A stretch of 64,000 bases of DNA from Microbaculum sp051390635 (lineage in GTDB: Bacteria > Pseudomonadota > Alphaproteobacteria > Rhizobiales > Tepidamorphaceae). Positions 51,296 to 60,922 of the stretch are shown piece by piece (the stretch's first letter is position 1; the number at the start of each line of letters is the position of its first letter). A model generated the notes under the pieces. That model searched no databases. It was not told where the DNA came from and saw only the letters and a program-made list of their open reading frames with translations. Made by a program: the position numbers and the translations under genes. The stretch is taken from assembly GCF_051390635.1 (NCBI RefSeq), contig NZ_JBPODT010000006.1, positions 44,140 to 108,139 of the forward strand, written 5' to 3'.

Positions 51296-52948
51296 CTATC
51301 CGACGATCTTGAGCCCTGTGGGCTTGTCGACGATCAGCCCAGGATTCAACATCCACTTCGGGTCCAGCTCGGTCTTGGCGGCTGCCAGCACACGGCGGAA
51401 CAACGGATCGACTTCTTTGTCGTACCAAGGACGGAACGATTTGCCGACAGCATGATGGTGCGTGATGGTGGCGCCGAGCTCTATTAGGGCGTCCGACGCC
51501 ACGTCGTGGAGCATCGAATAGGCTTCGAGGCTGTTGGCATGTGTCGAAGGAGCCATGATCGAGTAGTATGGAGCCGGACCGTCCGGATACAGGAAGGAGA
51601 ACCTGCGGCAGACGATGCCACCGCCAAGATGTTCCTTCTGGGCCGTTCGCACGCGACGCATGATCTCGGTATCGACTTCTTCGAACCGATCCCAAGTATA
51701 GGCGGTTTCGAACGTGAAGCTCACGATTCCCATCGCAGCGCGCGTATGCATCAGCCGGGGCAGATACCTGAACTGGTGCCGCCAGTTACCCTGCGGCCCG
51801 CTGCGGCTGGTTTCCAGCGCGTTGTCTGCTGTTCCCGCGCGCTGCTTCACGACGCCACCGAAGTCCTTGCAGATTTCGAGACCACGCTCCAGCCATGCGT
51901 CCACCGGATGGTCGGCGGATTCGAAGCCCAGCAGCAAGACGGAATCGGTGCCGTCTCCAGCGCCGTAGAATTTGGCGTCCTGCTCGTCGAGATAGCGAGC
52001 GTTCGCCGGGAACAGTCCCGCTTGGGTGATTTGACGGACGGCCTTGGCACCCTCATAGAACGACTTGAAGGAGATCGATGCATTCGCACGGAATTTCACA
52101 CGCCCCTGCAGACGCATCCATGCATCAGTGATGATGCCCATCGTGCCTTCAGACCCGATGAACATGCGATCCGGATTTGGTCCCGCACCTGAGGCAGGCA
52201 GCCGGCGATTCTGGATCGTCCCCGCTGGCGTGACGACGCGCAGGCTTTCCACCATGTCGTCGATATGCGTGAGATGGGTCGCATAGTGACCGGACGACCG
52301 GGTTGCGATCCAGCCGCCCAGCGATGAGAATTCCCACGATTGCGGAATATGGCGCAGGGTGAGGCCGTGCGGCTTCAGTTGTTCTTCCAGAGCCGGCCCG
52401 AGAATGCCTGCCTGGATCCGCGCGCAGCGTGACACAGGGTCGATTTCGAGAATCTGGTTGAGGTTGCCCAGGTCAATAACGACCACGCCGGGAAAGGCGT
52501 CGCGCTCGGGACCCCAGAAGCCTCCTGTGACGCTCGATCCACCGCCATACGGTATGCATGCATAGCCGTTTTCGCCACACCAGTCGAAGATGGCGGCAAT
52601 ATCTTCTTCGTCGCGCGGATAGGCCACGACGTCCGGAGCCTTCTTGAAATCGCGCCGGTAGATAAGGGTCATGTCCTTAAAACCCTTACCGTAGGTATGG
52701 ACAACTCTGTCCCACTTTTCCGTGGTGCAGAAATCTTCCAGCGTTCGCGGGATCTTTATGCGCGACGGATAAAGTTCAATCTCATCAAGGGTCGGGTCCG
52801 AGAGAACTTCGATATCCTTAATCCCAAGCCGCTGCTCCACGCGGTCTCGCATGGTACGGATTTCGTCCTGGGAGTTATCTTCACCTTCATATCCCCACGA
52901 CCAGAATTTCCTTCGCGTGCCATAGTAGCCGCTCTTTTCCTTCGCCAC
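51296..52948 (-). CDS. FAD-binding oxidase of the AGPS/D-lactate dehydrogenase type
   Basis: 550 residues from GTG 52948 (VAKEKSGYYGTRRKFWSWGYEGED); GGAGGA lies 7 nt upstream, better than the ATG 11 codons earlier. The PCMH FAD domain includes AIFDWCGENGYACIPYGGGSSVTGGFWGP and the LGGWIATRSSGHYATHLTHIDD region; a C-terminal FAD-oxidase domain ends HHAVGKSFRPWYDKE. The N-terminal KFWSWGYEGE is typical for alkyldihydroxyacetonephosphate-synthase-like proteins, but bacterial members are often 2-hydroxyacid or ether-linked-acid oxidases. A tandem dyad operator lies at 53020-53044. Confidence 0.9.
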   Translation of the reverse strand: MAKEKSGYYGTRRKFWSWGYEGEDNSQDEIRTMRDRVEQRLGIKDIEVLSDPTLDEIELYPSRIKIPRTLEDFCTTEKWDRVVHTYGKGFKDMTLIYRRDFKKAPDVVAYPRDEEDIAAIFDWCGENGYACIPYGGGSSVTGGFWGPERDAFPGVVVIDLGNLNQILEIDPVSRCARIQAGILGPALEEQLKPHGLTLRHIPQSWEFSSLGGWIATRSSGHYATHLTHIDDMVESLRVVTPAGTIQNRRLPASGAGPNPDRMFIGSEGTMGIITDAWMRLQGRVKFRANASISFKSFYEGAKAVRQITQAGLFPANARYLDEQDAKFYGAGDGTDSVLLLGFESADHPVDAWLERGLEICKDFGGVVKQRAGTADNALETSRSGPQGNWRHQFRYLPRLMHTRAAMGIVSFTFETAYTWDRFEEVDTEIMRRVRTAQKEHLGGGIVCRRFSFLYPDGPAPYYSIMAPSTHANSLEAYSMLHDVASDALIELGATITHHHAVGKSFRPWYDKEVDPLFRRVLAAAKTELDPKWMLNPGLIVDKPTGLKIVG

Positions 52949-53019
52949 GGCGCTTCCTCCTTCGAGATTTTCGACGTCCAACCATCCAGGTGCGCATCGT
53001 TTGGGAAAACATCGCGATC

Positions 53020-53044
53020 TGGTTTGACCAATTTGGCATATCCA
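53020..53044. promoter_or_regulatory. Tandem dyad operator upstream of the FAD oxidase/GST unit
   Basis: TGG-TTTGA-CCA, ATT, TGG-CATAT-CCA, 25 bp, with both spacers exactly five and dyad centres 14 bp apart. It lies about 72-96 bp upstream of the FAD oxidase start, where a repressor would cover the promoter. Confidence 0.75.
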
Positions 53045-53089
53045 GTTTTCTCAGTCAATGGCTCTCGGAGCAGATCACGCTCCGAACTG

Positions 53090-53490
53090 CGCCACCGCTA
53101 TAGTCGCGACCTCGCTTAAGGTCGCCATTGGGGGCGCACACGCTTCCACCGCCATGGCCGTGATCGGGCCAATTCCCGGCGTGGTCCGAAGGTGGGTGTA
53201 TCCTCCCCGCGTGGGGCTTCACGGCGAAGGATTTCTCCAGCTCTCCAATCTTCGCGGCTCAACCGGTCGACCTGCTCGAGGTACGCGACCAAGGTCGAGG
53301 ACCAGTTGGGGCATCGCTGGTTCGGCGGCATCAATCGCGGCAGCTAAGGTTTTCAGGTGAGCCGGACCTTGTGGTGCGATGATGCCGCGTTCGGCAAGAT
53401 GCCCGCGCAAAGCGTCGATCAGCTGCGTCCGCTGGCGCACCTGCACCGACCAGACCAGATACGCCAGCTGAACGTACTCAAGCATCCCTT
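53090..53490 (-). pseudogene. IS110-family transposase remnant
   Basis: Several frames on the minus strand carry IS110 transposase pieces: RQRTQLIDALRGHLAERG and IIAPQGPAHLKTLA in one, LVAYLEQVDRLSREDWRAGE in another, and TTPGIGPITAMAVEAC in a third. This order is right for the C-terminal half of the transposase, but frameshifts separate the pieces and no start or catalytic DEDD half is intact. It is a dead copy between the FAD oxidase and glutathione reductase units. Confidence 0.8.
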
Positions 53491-54282
53491 CGGGCGTGAC
53501 GGTTTATGTTGCGAGCACGCCGGTCGACTTCCGCAAAGGGGCCGCGCTGTCGGTGAAGGCGGCCTGAATAGAAGCGGCCAATAACTAAAGGAGGTCCCAC
53601 CCCGCCAATTGCAGCCAATGGCAGGAGATGGCGAAACGGTCACCCCGTCGCTTCCAGAACCTGATGTGTGGACCGGCATGGCGTTAACCAATGTCATCGG
53701 GGCTTTGAGGTGGAAGCGGCGAAAACCCATCAACCCATCGAGGCTCGCGGCGAAGACGTTGTCCAGCCGCATCACGCAGCCGGATATACATCAGCAGTTG
53801 TGACCATCGATCCTGATCCAGCCGACTGTTGCAATTGGGCGGGGTCCATATACATCCGCACATGGAGCCTCCGAGATCCTGTGGCTATTCAGAGTGCTGC
53901 GGTTGACTCAGAGCACTTCGATTAGGAAATGCGTGGCTCGACAGAGGCATGTGCTAATATGTCCTCGTGAATGCTGATCGACATAAATTGCTGATAAATC
54001 GACGAATTGTTCTCACGAGTGAAAATGGATGAGTTGAAGGCTGCTGGAAGTTGCCAGCAGCTGAGACGTCCAAATAGCTTATCGCAACGCCTTCGAATCC
54101 ATCGTTGACTATTATCCACACGCGGTTAGAGGGGCTGTTCATGTGATTAGCCGTTATTAGCTTTCATGGTAGCAAAGATGAGAGCTGCGAGCACCCCTAA
54201 GACCGAAGTTCGACCGCCTCAGCATGGTCTTCCCAGCGCATTGAGGTGAAGCAAGAAGAGTCCGACTGACTACACAAATGCA
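53491..54282. other. Gene-free interval
   Basis: About 790 nt. No intact gene. The first half may hold more decayed transposase sequence; the second is AT-richer than the surroundings. I found no terminator for the glutathione reductase unit that I could defend. Confidence 0.45.
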
Positions 54283-55665
54283 TTATCGAACGCAGCGCTT
54301 GGTCGGTGTCCGCATCGTGACAAGTTCTTCCGCCGCTGTTGGATGAAGAGCCATTGTTGCATCAAAGTCCTCCTTTACGGCTTTCATTCTTATCGCAATC
54401 GCAACTGCCTGGATGATCTCCGCCGCGCCTGATCCGACAATATGGCAGCCGACAACCCTCCCGGAATCTGCATCTACGACGAGCTTCATCATCATTCGTT
54501 CGGAGCTGTGGGAGAGGGCGACCTTCATGGGCCGAAAATCCGTTTTGTAGATGTCCACCCTTTCAAACAGGGCACAGGCTTGTGCCTCTGATAGCCCAAC
54601 GGATCCGACTTCCGGACGCGAGAAAACCGCAGTCGGGATATCCGCATAGTCGACCTGCGTGGGACGCTCGCCAAATACCGAATCTGCAAAGGCCTGGCCC
54701 TCGCGCACCGCTACAGGGGTAAGGTTTACGCGGTTTGTCACGTCGCCGACCGCGTAGATATGGGGCACATTGGTCTGCGAGTTCTCGTTGACCGCGACGC
54801 CGCCGCTGTCAGGGCTTAGCGCAACGCCAGAATTCTGGAGATTTAGGTCCTGCGTGTTGGGCTTTCGTCCAATCGCAAACATGACTTGGTCTGCGACGAG
54901 CTGTTCAGCGTTTGAAAGACTAGCTTTCAATAGCCCGCTGCTTTCGTCAATCCTGTCAACCCTGTTGATCCAGCAGGAGGTGACGACCAGAATTCCCTGC
55001 TCCTCCAGAGCACGACGAACATGTGCCCTTACGTCTTCATCAAAACCGCGCAGGATGTTGTCGCTGCGACAAACCAAGGTCACTTTCGAACCGAGACCGG
55101 CGAATATGCATGCGAACTCAACCGCAATGTAGCCCCCTCCTTGAATTAGGATCCGCTGCGGCAGTTCACGAAGCTCAAAGACCTTGTCGGACGAGATGAC
55201 ATGCTCGATGCCAGGTATTGCCTCCCCGTGGTTCGGCGTGCTGCCAGTGGCAATAAGTATATTTCGAGCGCGCACCGTCTCCCCATTGGCAAGACGCAAG
55301 GTGCGTGCGTCTTGGAACGTTGCGCGCTCTTTCACTAGGCGCGCTCCCGAACGTTCGATCGTCGACGTATATGCCATCTCGAGACGGGCGACTTCCCTGT
55401 TTCTGTTTGCCGTCAATACTCCCCAATCGAATTTTGCTGGGGGGACCGACCATCCGAAGCCAGCCGCGTTCCCGATCTCTTTCTGGAGATCTGAAGCGTA
55501 GACCATAAGCTTTTTTGGTACGCAGCCACGGATAACGCAGGTGCCGCCGACCCGATCTCCTTCAGCAACGATGACCTTGGCTCCATAGCTAGCAGCGACC
55601 CGTGCGGCGCGGACCCCGCCTGAACCACCACCAATTACTGCCAAGTCAACATCAAAATCGGCCAT
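54283..55665 (-). CDS. gor: Glutathione-disulfide reductase
   Basis: 460 residues from ATG 55665 (MADFDVDLAVIGGGSGGVRAARVAASYG). The FAD motif GGGSGGVRAA, the redox disulfide GGTCVIRGCVPKKLMVYAS, the NADPH motif QGGGYIAVEFACIF and the C-terminal HPTAAEELVTM (catalytic His) are complete. It regenerates glutathione from its disulfide with NADPH. It is the last gene of the long minus-strand unit that starts at the ABC transporter, which suggests that glutathione is used by the pathway. Confidence 0.93.
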   Translation of the reverse strand: MADFDVDLAVIGGGSGGVRAARVAASYGAKVIVAEGDRVGGTCVIRGCVPKKLMVYASDLQKEIGNAAGFGWSVPPAKFDWGVLTANRNREVARLEMAYTSTIERSGARLVKERATFQDARTLRLANGETVRARNILIATGSTPNHGEAIPGIEHVISSDKVFELRELPQRILIQGGGYIAVEFACIFAGLGSKVTLVCRSDNILRGFDEDVRAHVRRALEEQGILVVTSCWINRVDRIDESSGLLKASLSNAEQLVADQVMFAIGRKPNTQDLNLQNSGVALSPDSGGVAVNENSQTNVPHIYAVGDVTNRVNLTPVAVREGQAFADSVFGERPTQVDYADIPTAVFSRPEVGSVGLSEAQACALFERVDIYKTDFRPMKVALSHSSERMMMKLVVDADSGRVVGCHIVGSGAAEIIQAVAIAIRMKAVKEDFDATMALHPTAAEELVTMRTPTKRCVR

Positions 55666-55753
55666 CGTACCCTGCGAGTTCAAAAAATTTGCGAAAACAG
55701 CCTGGGCGCTTTTCGCACCGCTACAGCGTTCCTCGGACGATAAACGGAGGCTT

Positions 55754-57403
55754 TCAGGAGGAGGGCGCGTGGCGCCCGTGCGCAAGCATCTCCCCAGCGA
55801 TCGGGTGATCACGCGAAACGCTTTCGCCGTGGATGAGTTCGTCAGCGATTTTTTCGGCGATCGCCATAATCGGCAGGTTCGTATTGCCGCTTAGAAGCGT
55901 TGGCATCACCGAACCGTCGATCACCCGTACACCATCAACACCGCGGACTTTCATGCTCGGGTCCACGACCGATGCATCGTCAGCGCCCATGCGACAGGTC
56001 CCTACGGGGTGATACACCGTCTCGGCCCGCGCTCGCAGGAAAGCCTCCTGCTCGGAGAGATTGCCGAACACTTCCGCATCCAACGGACGTTTTATGAAGT
56101 TCTTGAGTGGTCCGCGCATCATCATATCGCACATATCGCGCGTGCCATCTCTCAGGCTCTCGAGGTCTGCACGTTCGGAAGCAAGACGCGGGTCGATCGC
56201 CGGTGGAACGGCGGGGTCTCCGCTTCGCAATCTTACCGTACCGCGACTTTGTGGCCTGAGCTGACATACGCGAACAGCGAAACCGTGAGCGATACGCTCG
56301 CCGGCCGGCGGATTGCGGAGGACGTTGGCAAAGTGTGCCTGCCACTCCGGCAACGGAGATGATCGGTCAGGGCCCCAAAACGCTCCCGCCTCCACGGCCT
56401 GCGAAGCGGCCGGACCATCGCCTTTGAGAATATACCGAGCGCCGGCCATGCCGCCCCTCAGGAGGCCCATATAGGGGGTCAACGTCGTCGGTTGCGATGA
56501 CTCGAAGCGAACCGCGAGGTCCAGGTGGTCCTGAAGATTCTCGCCCACGCCCGGAAGATCGTGAACGGGTTTGATGCCGAAAGACTTCATATGATCAGCA
56601 GGCCCAATACCAGACAGCATCAAAAGCTGCGGCGATCCGATCGCGCCTGCCGTCAGCAGAACCTCTCGATCGCAGTTGATCGTCTTCTCGCGGCCGTTCT
56701 GGACCAGGACGATGCCACGGGCACCACCTCTTTCAACGTTAATGCGACGAACATGACTATTGGAGAGGATGGTGAGGTTCGGGCGTCCCTTGGCGCGTTC
56801 CAGGTACTTGAATGAGCCGGACCGCTTTCCATTTGCTATCGTAAGTTCGTAGAAACCTGCGCCTATCTGCGAGGGTCCATTGAATCCATGGTTCTCTGGT
56901 AAACCGGCGGCGAGGAGGCTGTCGACAAACGCCTGGGCGGTCGGGCGCCGTGGCCCGTAGGAAAGCTTAATGGGCCCGGTGTGCCCACGCGTTCCATTAT
57001 CAGGTTCAGCGACCAGGCTCGCATCCTCAATCCTGCGCAAATAGGGGAGCATCGCGGCAAAGCTCCACTGAGGCATGCCCCGAGACGCCCACGAATCGTA
57101 GTCCCACGGGTTGCAGCGCATAGCGATCATGGAATTGATCGATGACGACCCTCCTATGACCTTCCCTCTGGGGATATAGATCCGGCGATTGTCTAGATGT
57201 TGCTGCGGCTCAGTCCAAAACCGCCAGTTGTATCGACCGCTCGTATAGAGAACCTTGATTCCGGCGGGCATATCGACAAACATCGACTTCCCCCCGCCCG
57301 CCTCAATCAGCAATACGCTCACATTAGCGTCTTCACTCAGGCGAGTTGCCAGAACACATCCGGCCGAACCTGCACCAACGATAATATAGTCGTAGCTCGC
57401 CAT
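55754..57403 (-). CDS. GMC-family FAD alcohol dehydrogenase
   Basis: 549 residues. The start YDYIIVGAGSAGCVLATRLSED binds FAD. The GMC signatures follow: PRGKVIGGSSSINSMIAMR and the GAIGSPQLLMLSGIGP block; the end YHPVGTCRMG and VIDGSVMPTLLSGNTNLPIMAIAEKIAD is typical, with the active-site His in YHPVGT. Choline dehydrogenases, alcohol dehydrogenases of the AlkJ type and polyethylene glycol dehydrogenases belong here, so the substrate is probably an alcohol but not settled. It sits between the permease genes and glutathione reductase. Confidence 0.93.
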   Translation of the reverse strand: MASYDYIIVGAGSAGCVLATRLSEDANVSVLLIEAGGGKSMFVDMPAGIKVLYTSGRYNWRFWTEPQQHLDNRRIYIPRGKVIGGSSSINSMIAMRCNPWDYDSWASRGMPQWSFAAMLPYLRRIEDASLVAEPDNGTRGHTGPIKLSYGPRRPTAQAFVDSLLAAGLPENHGFNGPSQIGAGFYELTIANGKRSGSFKYLERAKGRPNLTILSNSHVRRINVERGGARGIVLVQNGREKTINCDREVLLTAGAIGSPQLLMLSGIGPADHMKSFGIKPVHDLPGVGENLQDHLDLAVRFESSQPTTLTPYMGLLRGGMAGARYILKGDGPAASQAVEAGAFWGPDRSSPLPEWQAHFANVLRNPPAGERIAHGFAVRVCQLRPQSRGTVRLRSGDPAVPPAIDPRLASERADLESLRDGTRDMCDMMMRGPLKNFIKRPLDAEVFGNLSEQEAFLRARAETVYHPVGTCRMGADDASVVDPSMKVRGVDGVRVIDGSVMPTLLSGNTNLPIMAIAEKIADELIHGESVSRDHPIAGEMLAHGRHAPSS

Positions 57404-57478
57404 AAACCTTCTCCCGATGGTGATGCTTTTGGAATCCAGATCAAAACGCGACCGATCTTCCGCCGCTTTTTGACGGGA

Positions 57479-58429
57479 TCATCCCTTCACCGCACCCGCT
57501 GACAGCCCGGCGACGAAGTACCGATAGCAAAAGATAAATATTACAAACAAAGGCAGAGCTATCAGCGAAGCGCCGGCCAAGACTTCACCCCAACGCAAAT
57601 CATGCGCGCCGAGCAACGACTGCAGAGCAACGGGGAGCGTCTTTCTTTGGTCGCTCATAATAAGTATCAGCGCGAACACATAGTCGGCCCAAGAGAGAAG
57701 GAACGAGAAGATGGCGACAGTGATGAGCCCGGGAGCGGACAATGGCAAGACGACCTTGATGAACGCTTCGAACTGAGAACAGCCGTCAACCATCGCAGCC
57801 TCCTCAAGGTCAAACGGCATTGACTTGAAGAAACCCCAGAGCAACCACACCGCCAGCGGCAGCGAAATTGCGAGATGGGCGATCAACAGCCCCCACAGTG
57901 TGTCGGTGAGGCCGATCGTTCGGAAAGCTGCCGCCATTGGGATGGCCAGCATGAGGGGTGGGAACATGTAGGCAAAAAGCATCGATGCAACGAGCATAGT
58001 CTTGCCCCGAAAGCGCAGCCGGGTGGCGCCGTAAGCGACAAATGCCGACAGCACGAGGGAGACGGTAATCGTCGCAACCGCCATCAGAGCGCTGTTCAGA
58101 AAATTGACGATATAATTCGTCTGCCGGAAGAGGGAGACGTAAGACGTCAGGTCCGGCGGCCAGAAAACGAGAGATGTATCGAGAAAAAGGCGTTCCGCGG
58201 GCCTTAGGCTCGAAATGATCATCCAGTATATCGGAAAGAGTGAATAAAGACAGATAACGAGTACGGTTGCATAAAGGGCAATTTTTGCCGATAGCTTTTT
58301 GAATGGTTTCCAGAAAGTGCTTTCCTGAACCTTGCTCCCGTGTTGCAGCGACGATCTCGGACGAATCGGTTCGCGCTCAGGTATCTGGCGACTGGAATCA
58401 ACGGGCAATCGCTCTACATGGCTCTTCAT
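57479..58429 (-). CDS. ABC transporter permease (MalG type)
   Basis: 316 residues with six predicted membrane segments and the permease loop EEAAMVDGCSQFEAFIKVVLPLSAPGL (EAA motif). The first 45 residues are a cytoplasmic extension. The family imports sugars, polyols or related solutes together with an MalF-type partner and an MalK-type ATPase. It overlaps or abuts the partner gene, 3 nt apart. The binding protein and ATPase are encoded upstream. Confidence 0.92.
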   Translation of the reverse strand: MKSHVERLPVDSSRQIPEREPIRPRSSLQHGSKVQESTFWKPFKKLSAKIALYATVLVICLYSLFPIYWMIISSLRPAERLFLDTSLVFWPPDLTSYVSLFRQTNYIVNFLNSALMAVATITVSLVLSAFVAYGATRLRFRGKTMLVASMLFAYMFPPLMLAIPMAAAFRTIGLTDTLWGLLIAHLAISLPLAVWLLWGFFKSMPFDLEEAAMVDGCSQFEAFIKVVLPLSAPGLITVAIFSFLLSWADYVFALILIMSDQRKTLPVALQSLLGAHDLRWGEVLAGASLIALPLFVIFIFCYRYFVAGLSAGAVKG

Positions 58430-58432
58430 TTC

Positions 58433-59305
58433 TTATCGCCCTTGCTTTGCATCATCGATGGGGAACAGGCGCAGATAGATGAGAATGACGCCTGAGAGCA
58501 GGAGGAAGGAGATCGTTGCCACAGCGGCGCCCCCGCCCAGGTTGTACTCAATAAACGACTTCCGATAGGCTAAGGTAGGCAAGGTCTCTGTCTGGTTGAG
58601 CGGCCCGCCTTTTGTCAAAAGCCATATCAGATCGAACTTGTTGAACATCCAGATGCCACGCAGAAGGATGACCACGATCAGAACCGAGCGTAAGCCTGGT
58701 ATCGTGATGTGCCAGAATTGCGTCCAAGCACCGGCGCCATCGACGCGAGCAGCTTCGTAAAGTTGCGTTGGGATCGTCTGCAAACCAGCTAGAACGCAGG
58801 TTACGACAAAAGGTGTCCACAACCACACACTGACGAGTATGATTGTGCCTTTGGCCGTGAAGGCATGAGAACTCCAATCGAGCATTCCAACACCGATGGA
58901 TGCCAGAGCGGTCTTTACCAATCCGTAGTTTGGCTCGAGAATCCATTGGGCCACTAGGCAGGCGACAACTGTCGGCAGGAAGTAGGGAAGAATAGCGATC
59001 GAACGTGCAATGGTCTGGCCAACAAAGCGCTTGTTAAGCACCATCGCTATTCCAACGCCCAGAACTACCTGCAGGACAATCGACGAAAGCGCGATTGTGA
59101 GGCCGTTCGTCAACGAATTCCAGAAAAGAGGATCTTGCAATACCTTGATGTAGTTGCTCAGGCCGACCCACTCGGGTTCGCTCATAAACGAACGGGCCGA
59201 ATAGAATGATAGCATAACCGCGTAAATCAACGGGCCGCCAATAATAAATGCGAGCAAGGAGATACTGCCAATAAACAATGCAACAATTCGCCGGTCCTGA
59301 ACCAT
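58433..59305 (-). CDS. ABC transporter permease (MalF type)
   Basis: 290 residues from ATG 59305 (MVQDRRIVALFIGSISLLAFIIGG), chosen because AAGGG lies about 9 nt upstream; an ATG three codons earlier touches that site. Six membrane segments and the EAA loop YEAARVDGAGAWTQFWHITIPGLRS are clear. It forms the membrane channel with the downstream MalG-type permease. Confidence 0.92.
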   Translation of the reverse strand: MVQDRRIVALFIGSISLLAFIIGGPLIYAVMLSFYSARSFMSEPEWVGLSNYIKVLQDPLFWNSLTNGLTIALSSIVLQVVLGVGIAMVLNKRFVGQTIARSIAILPYFLPTVVACLVAQWILEPNYGLVKTALASIGVGMLDWSSHAFTAKGTIILVSVWLWTPFVVTCVLAGLQTIPTQLYEAARVDGAGAWTQFWHITIPGLRSVLIVVILLRGIWMFNKFDLIWLLTKGGPLNQTETLPTLAYRKSFIEYNLGGGAAVATISFLLLSGVILIYLRLFPIDDAKQGR

Positions 59306-59363
59306 AAGAATCATCCCTTGAACGAACGATCGGGGCGGCAGCGGAGGCCGCCCCGATCTGCAG

Positions 59364-60713
59364 TTAGATGACGGAGCGAATGCGTTGCGCAGTCGCGGCG
59401 ACGCAATCAGCCGACGAGGCGTTGCCGAGGACTTTCTGCTGGAGCATTTCCGGCATGACATTCGCGATGAATACGTTACAAGCACGCATGTCGATCGAAG
59501 GACCGCTGGTGTCGATTGCCATGATCTTGATGTTGTCGCCTTCAATGTAGGACTTCATCGTCATCATCGTATTCCAATGCTTCTTGATCATGGGATGGCT
59601 CTTCCAACGCTCGTTCTCATAGATGTCCAGGCGCGCCGGATGGTTGTTCATCCATGCTGAAAGCAGCCAATCGACGTAATGCTCTTCTGCAAACCACTGA
59701 AGGAACTTAATCGCCTCCTCGCTTTGGTTCGACTTCCCTACGCAGAAGCCGTCAAAAGCATATGAAAGTGCCTTTTGACCGGTACTACCAGGCGAGGGGA
59801 ATATTCCGTACTTATCGGCGAGTTCTGGGTTAGTCGCTTCAAGCGCTTCGACCAACCGACCAGAATAGACACTGTGTGCCGCCTTTCCGGTGGCGAAGAG
59901 ACTCATTAGTTGAGCATAACTCACGGCGTTCATGCCGGGCGGCATCGTCTTGTACAACTCGCCGTAGAAATCCAAGAAGCGCGTGGCACGATCAGCGTTC
60001 TCGCCCTGGTCGAAAACGACATTCCAGTCTTTGTCAAAGAGCTCCGCGCCTTCGGCGAACATATTGCCGAAGCTCGCCCAGTTGGTCGAGCTGTCGCTTG
60101 CAAGAGGTATGACACAGCCGCCGACGTCAACATTTCCACCATTAACGACTGTAAGCGCTTGGCAGTTCTTCAAGAAGTCGTCCCACGTCTCCGGTATCTT
60201 CAGACCTTTCTGGGCATAGAGGTCTTTCCGGTAATAATTTACGACGAGGTTGTAATCGAACGGATAGTACCAGTTCTCACCTTGATACTCCCATGCGGCC
60301 TTCTTGCCCCAGTCATACTTTTTGACCAGGTCGGTCACCGGGACGATGGCGCCGGCGTGAATATACTCCAAGATTCCAGCGATGAACCCGGAAGTCATGA
60401 TGTCATAGGGCTGGCCGGCAGCGACCGCCGCCATCACTTTTTGCATCGTGCCGCTAATGGGGCTCGAATCGACGATTATCTTGACGCCGAATTTGCTTTC
60501 GTAGTCGTCGCACGCTTTTTTCAGGGCTGCCTGACTAGCGACCGAAGTTTCGTTGTTGAGAAACCGAAGCGTGACGCCGGACTGGGCCCGCACCACCGCA
60601 GGCGCCGCGAGGCTTGCTGCTCCGACGGCGGCAGCGGATTTAAGAAAGTTGCGGCGGGTCATGCCGGACAAGCCTACCGCCATTCTCACTCTACCTGGAA
60701 TGTAAATGCTCAT
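59364..60713 (-). CDS. Extracellular solute-binding protein, family 1
   Basis: 449 residues from ATG 60713, with AAGGGAGGAG upstream. A Tat-like signal follows a short extension: MTRRNFLKSAAAVGAASLAAPAVVRAQ, with the twin arginine and an AQ cleavage site. The rest resembles sugar-type binding proteins (TLRFLNNETSVASQAALKKACDDYE, FAVGKSN-like region). It should bind the substrate in the periplasm and hand it to the permeases. The ligand is not recognisable from sequence. Confidence 0.92.
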   Translation of the reverse strand: MSIYIPGRVRMAVGLSGMTRRNFLKSAAAVGAASLAAPAVVRAQSGVTLRFLNNETSVASQAALKKACDDYESKFGVKIIVDSSPISGTMQKVMAAVAAGQPYDIMTSGFIAGILEYIHAGAIVPVTDLVKKYDWGKKAAWEYQGENWYYPFDYNLVVNYYRKDLYAQKGLKIPETWDDFLKNCQALTVVNGGNVDVGGCVIPLASDSSTNWASFGNMFAEGAELFDKDWNVVFDQGENADRATRFLDFYGELYKTMPPGMNAVSYAQLMSLFATGKAAHSVYSGRLVEALEATNPELADKYGIFPSPGSTGQKALSYAFDGFCVGKSNQSEEAIKFLQWFAEEHYVDWLLSAWMNNHPARLDIYENERWKSHPMIKKHWNTMMTMKSYIEGDNIKIMAIDTSGPSIDMRACNVFIANVMPEMLQQKVLGNASSADCVAATAQRIRSVI

Positions 60714-60922
60714 TTCCTGCTCCTCCCTTGTTAACTTGTCAGTTCAAGCCAAATGCCAAGAATTAACGTCGCCGGTATCGAGTATAGCGTTGACCCTCCT
60801 TTATGACGCTCCAGAGGTGCTATCGTTAGGACGCGACACAGAGCTCCTACTGAAGTCCGGTGACGCCCTCCACGGTCCAGGGGCGCAGTATCAGCCTGAC
60901 CCGCCGCTCTCGCAGGGGGCCA

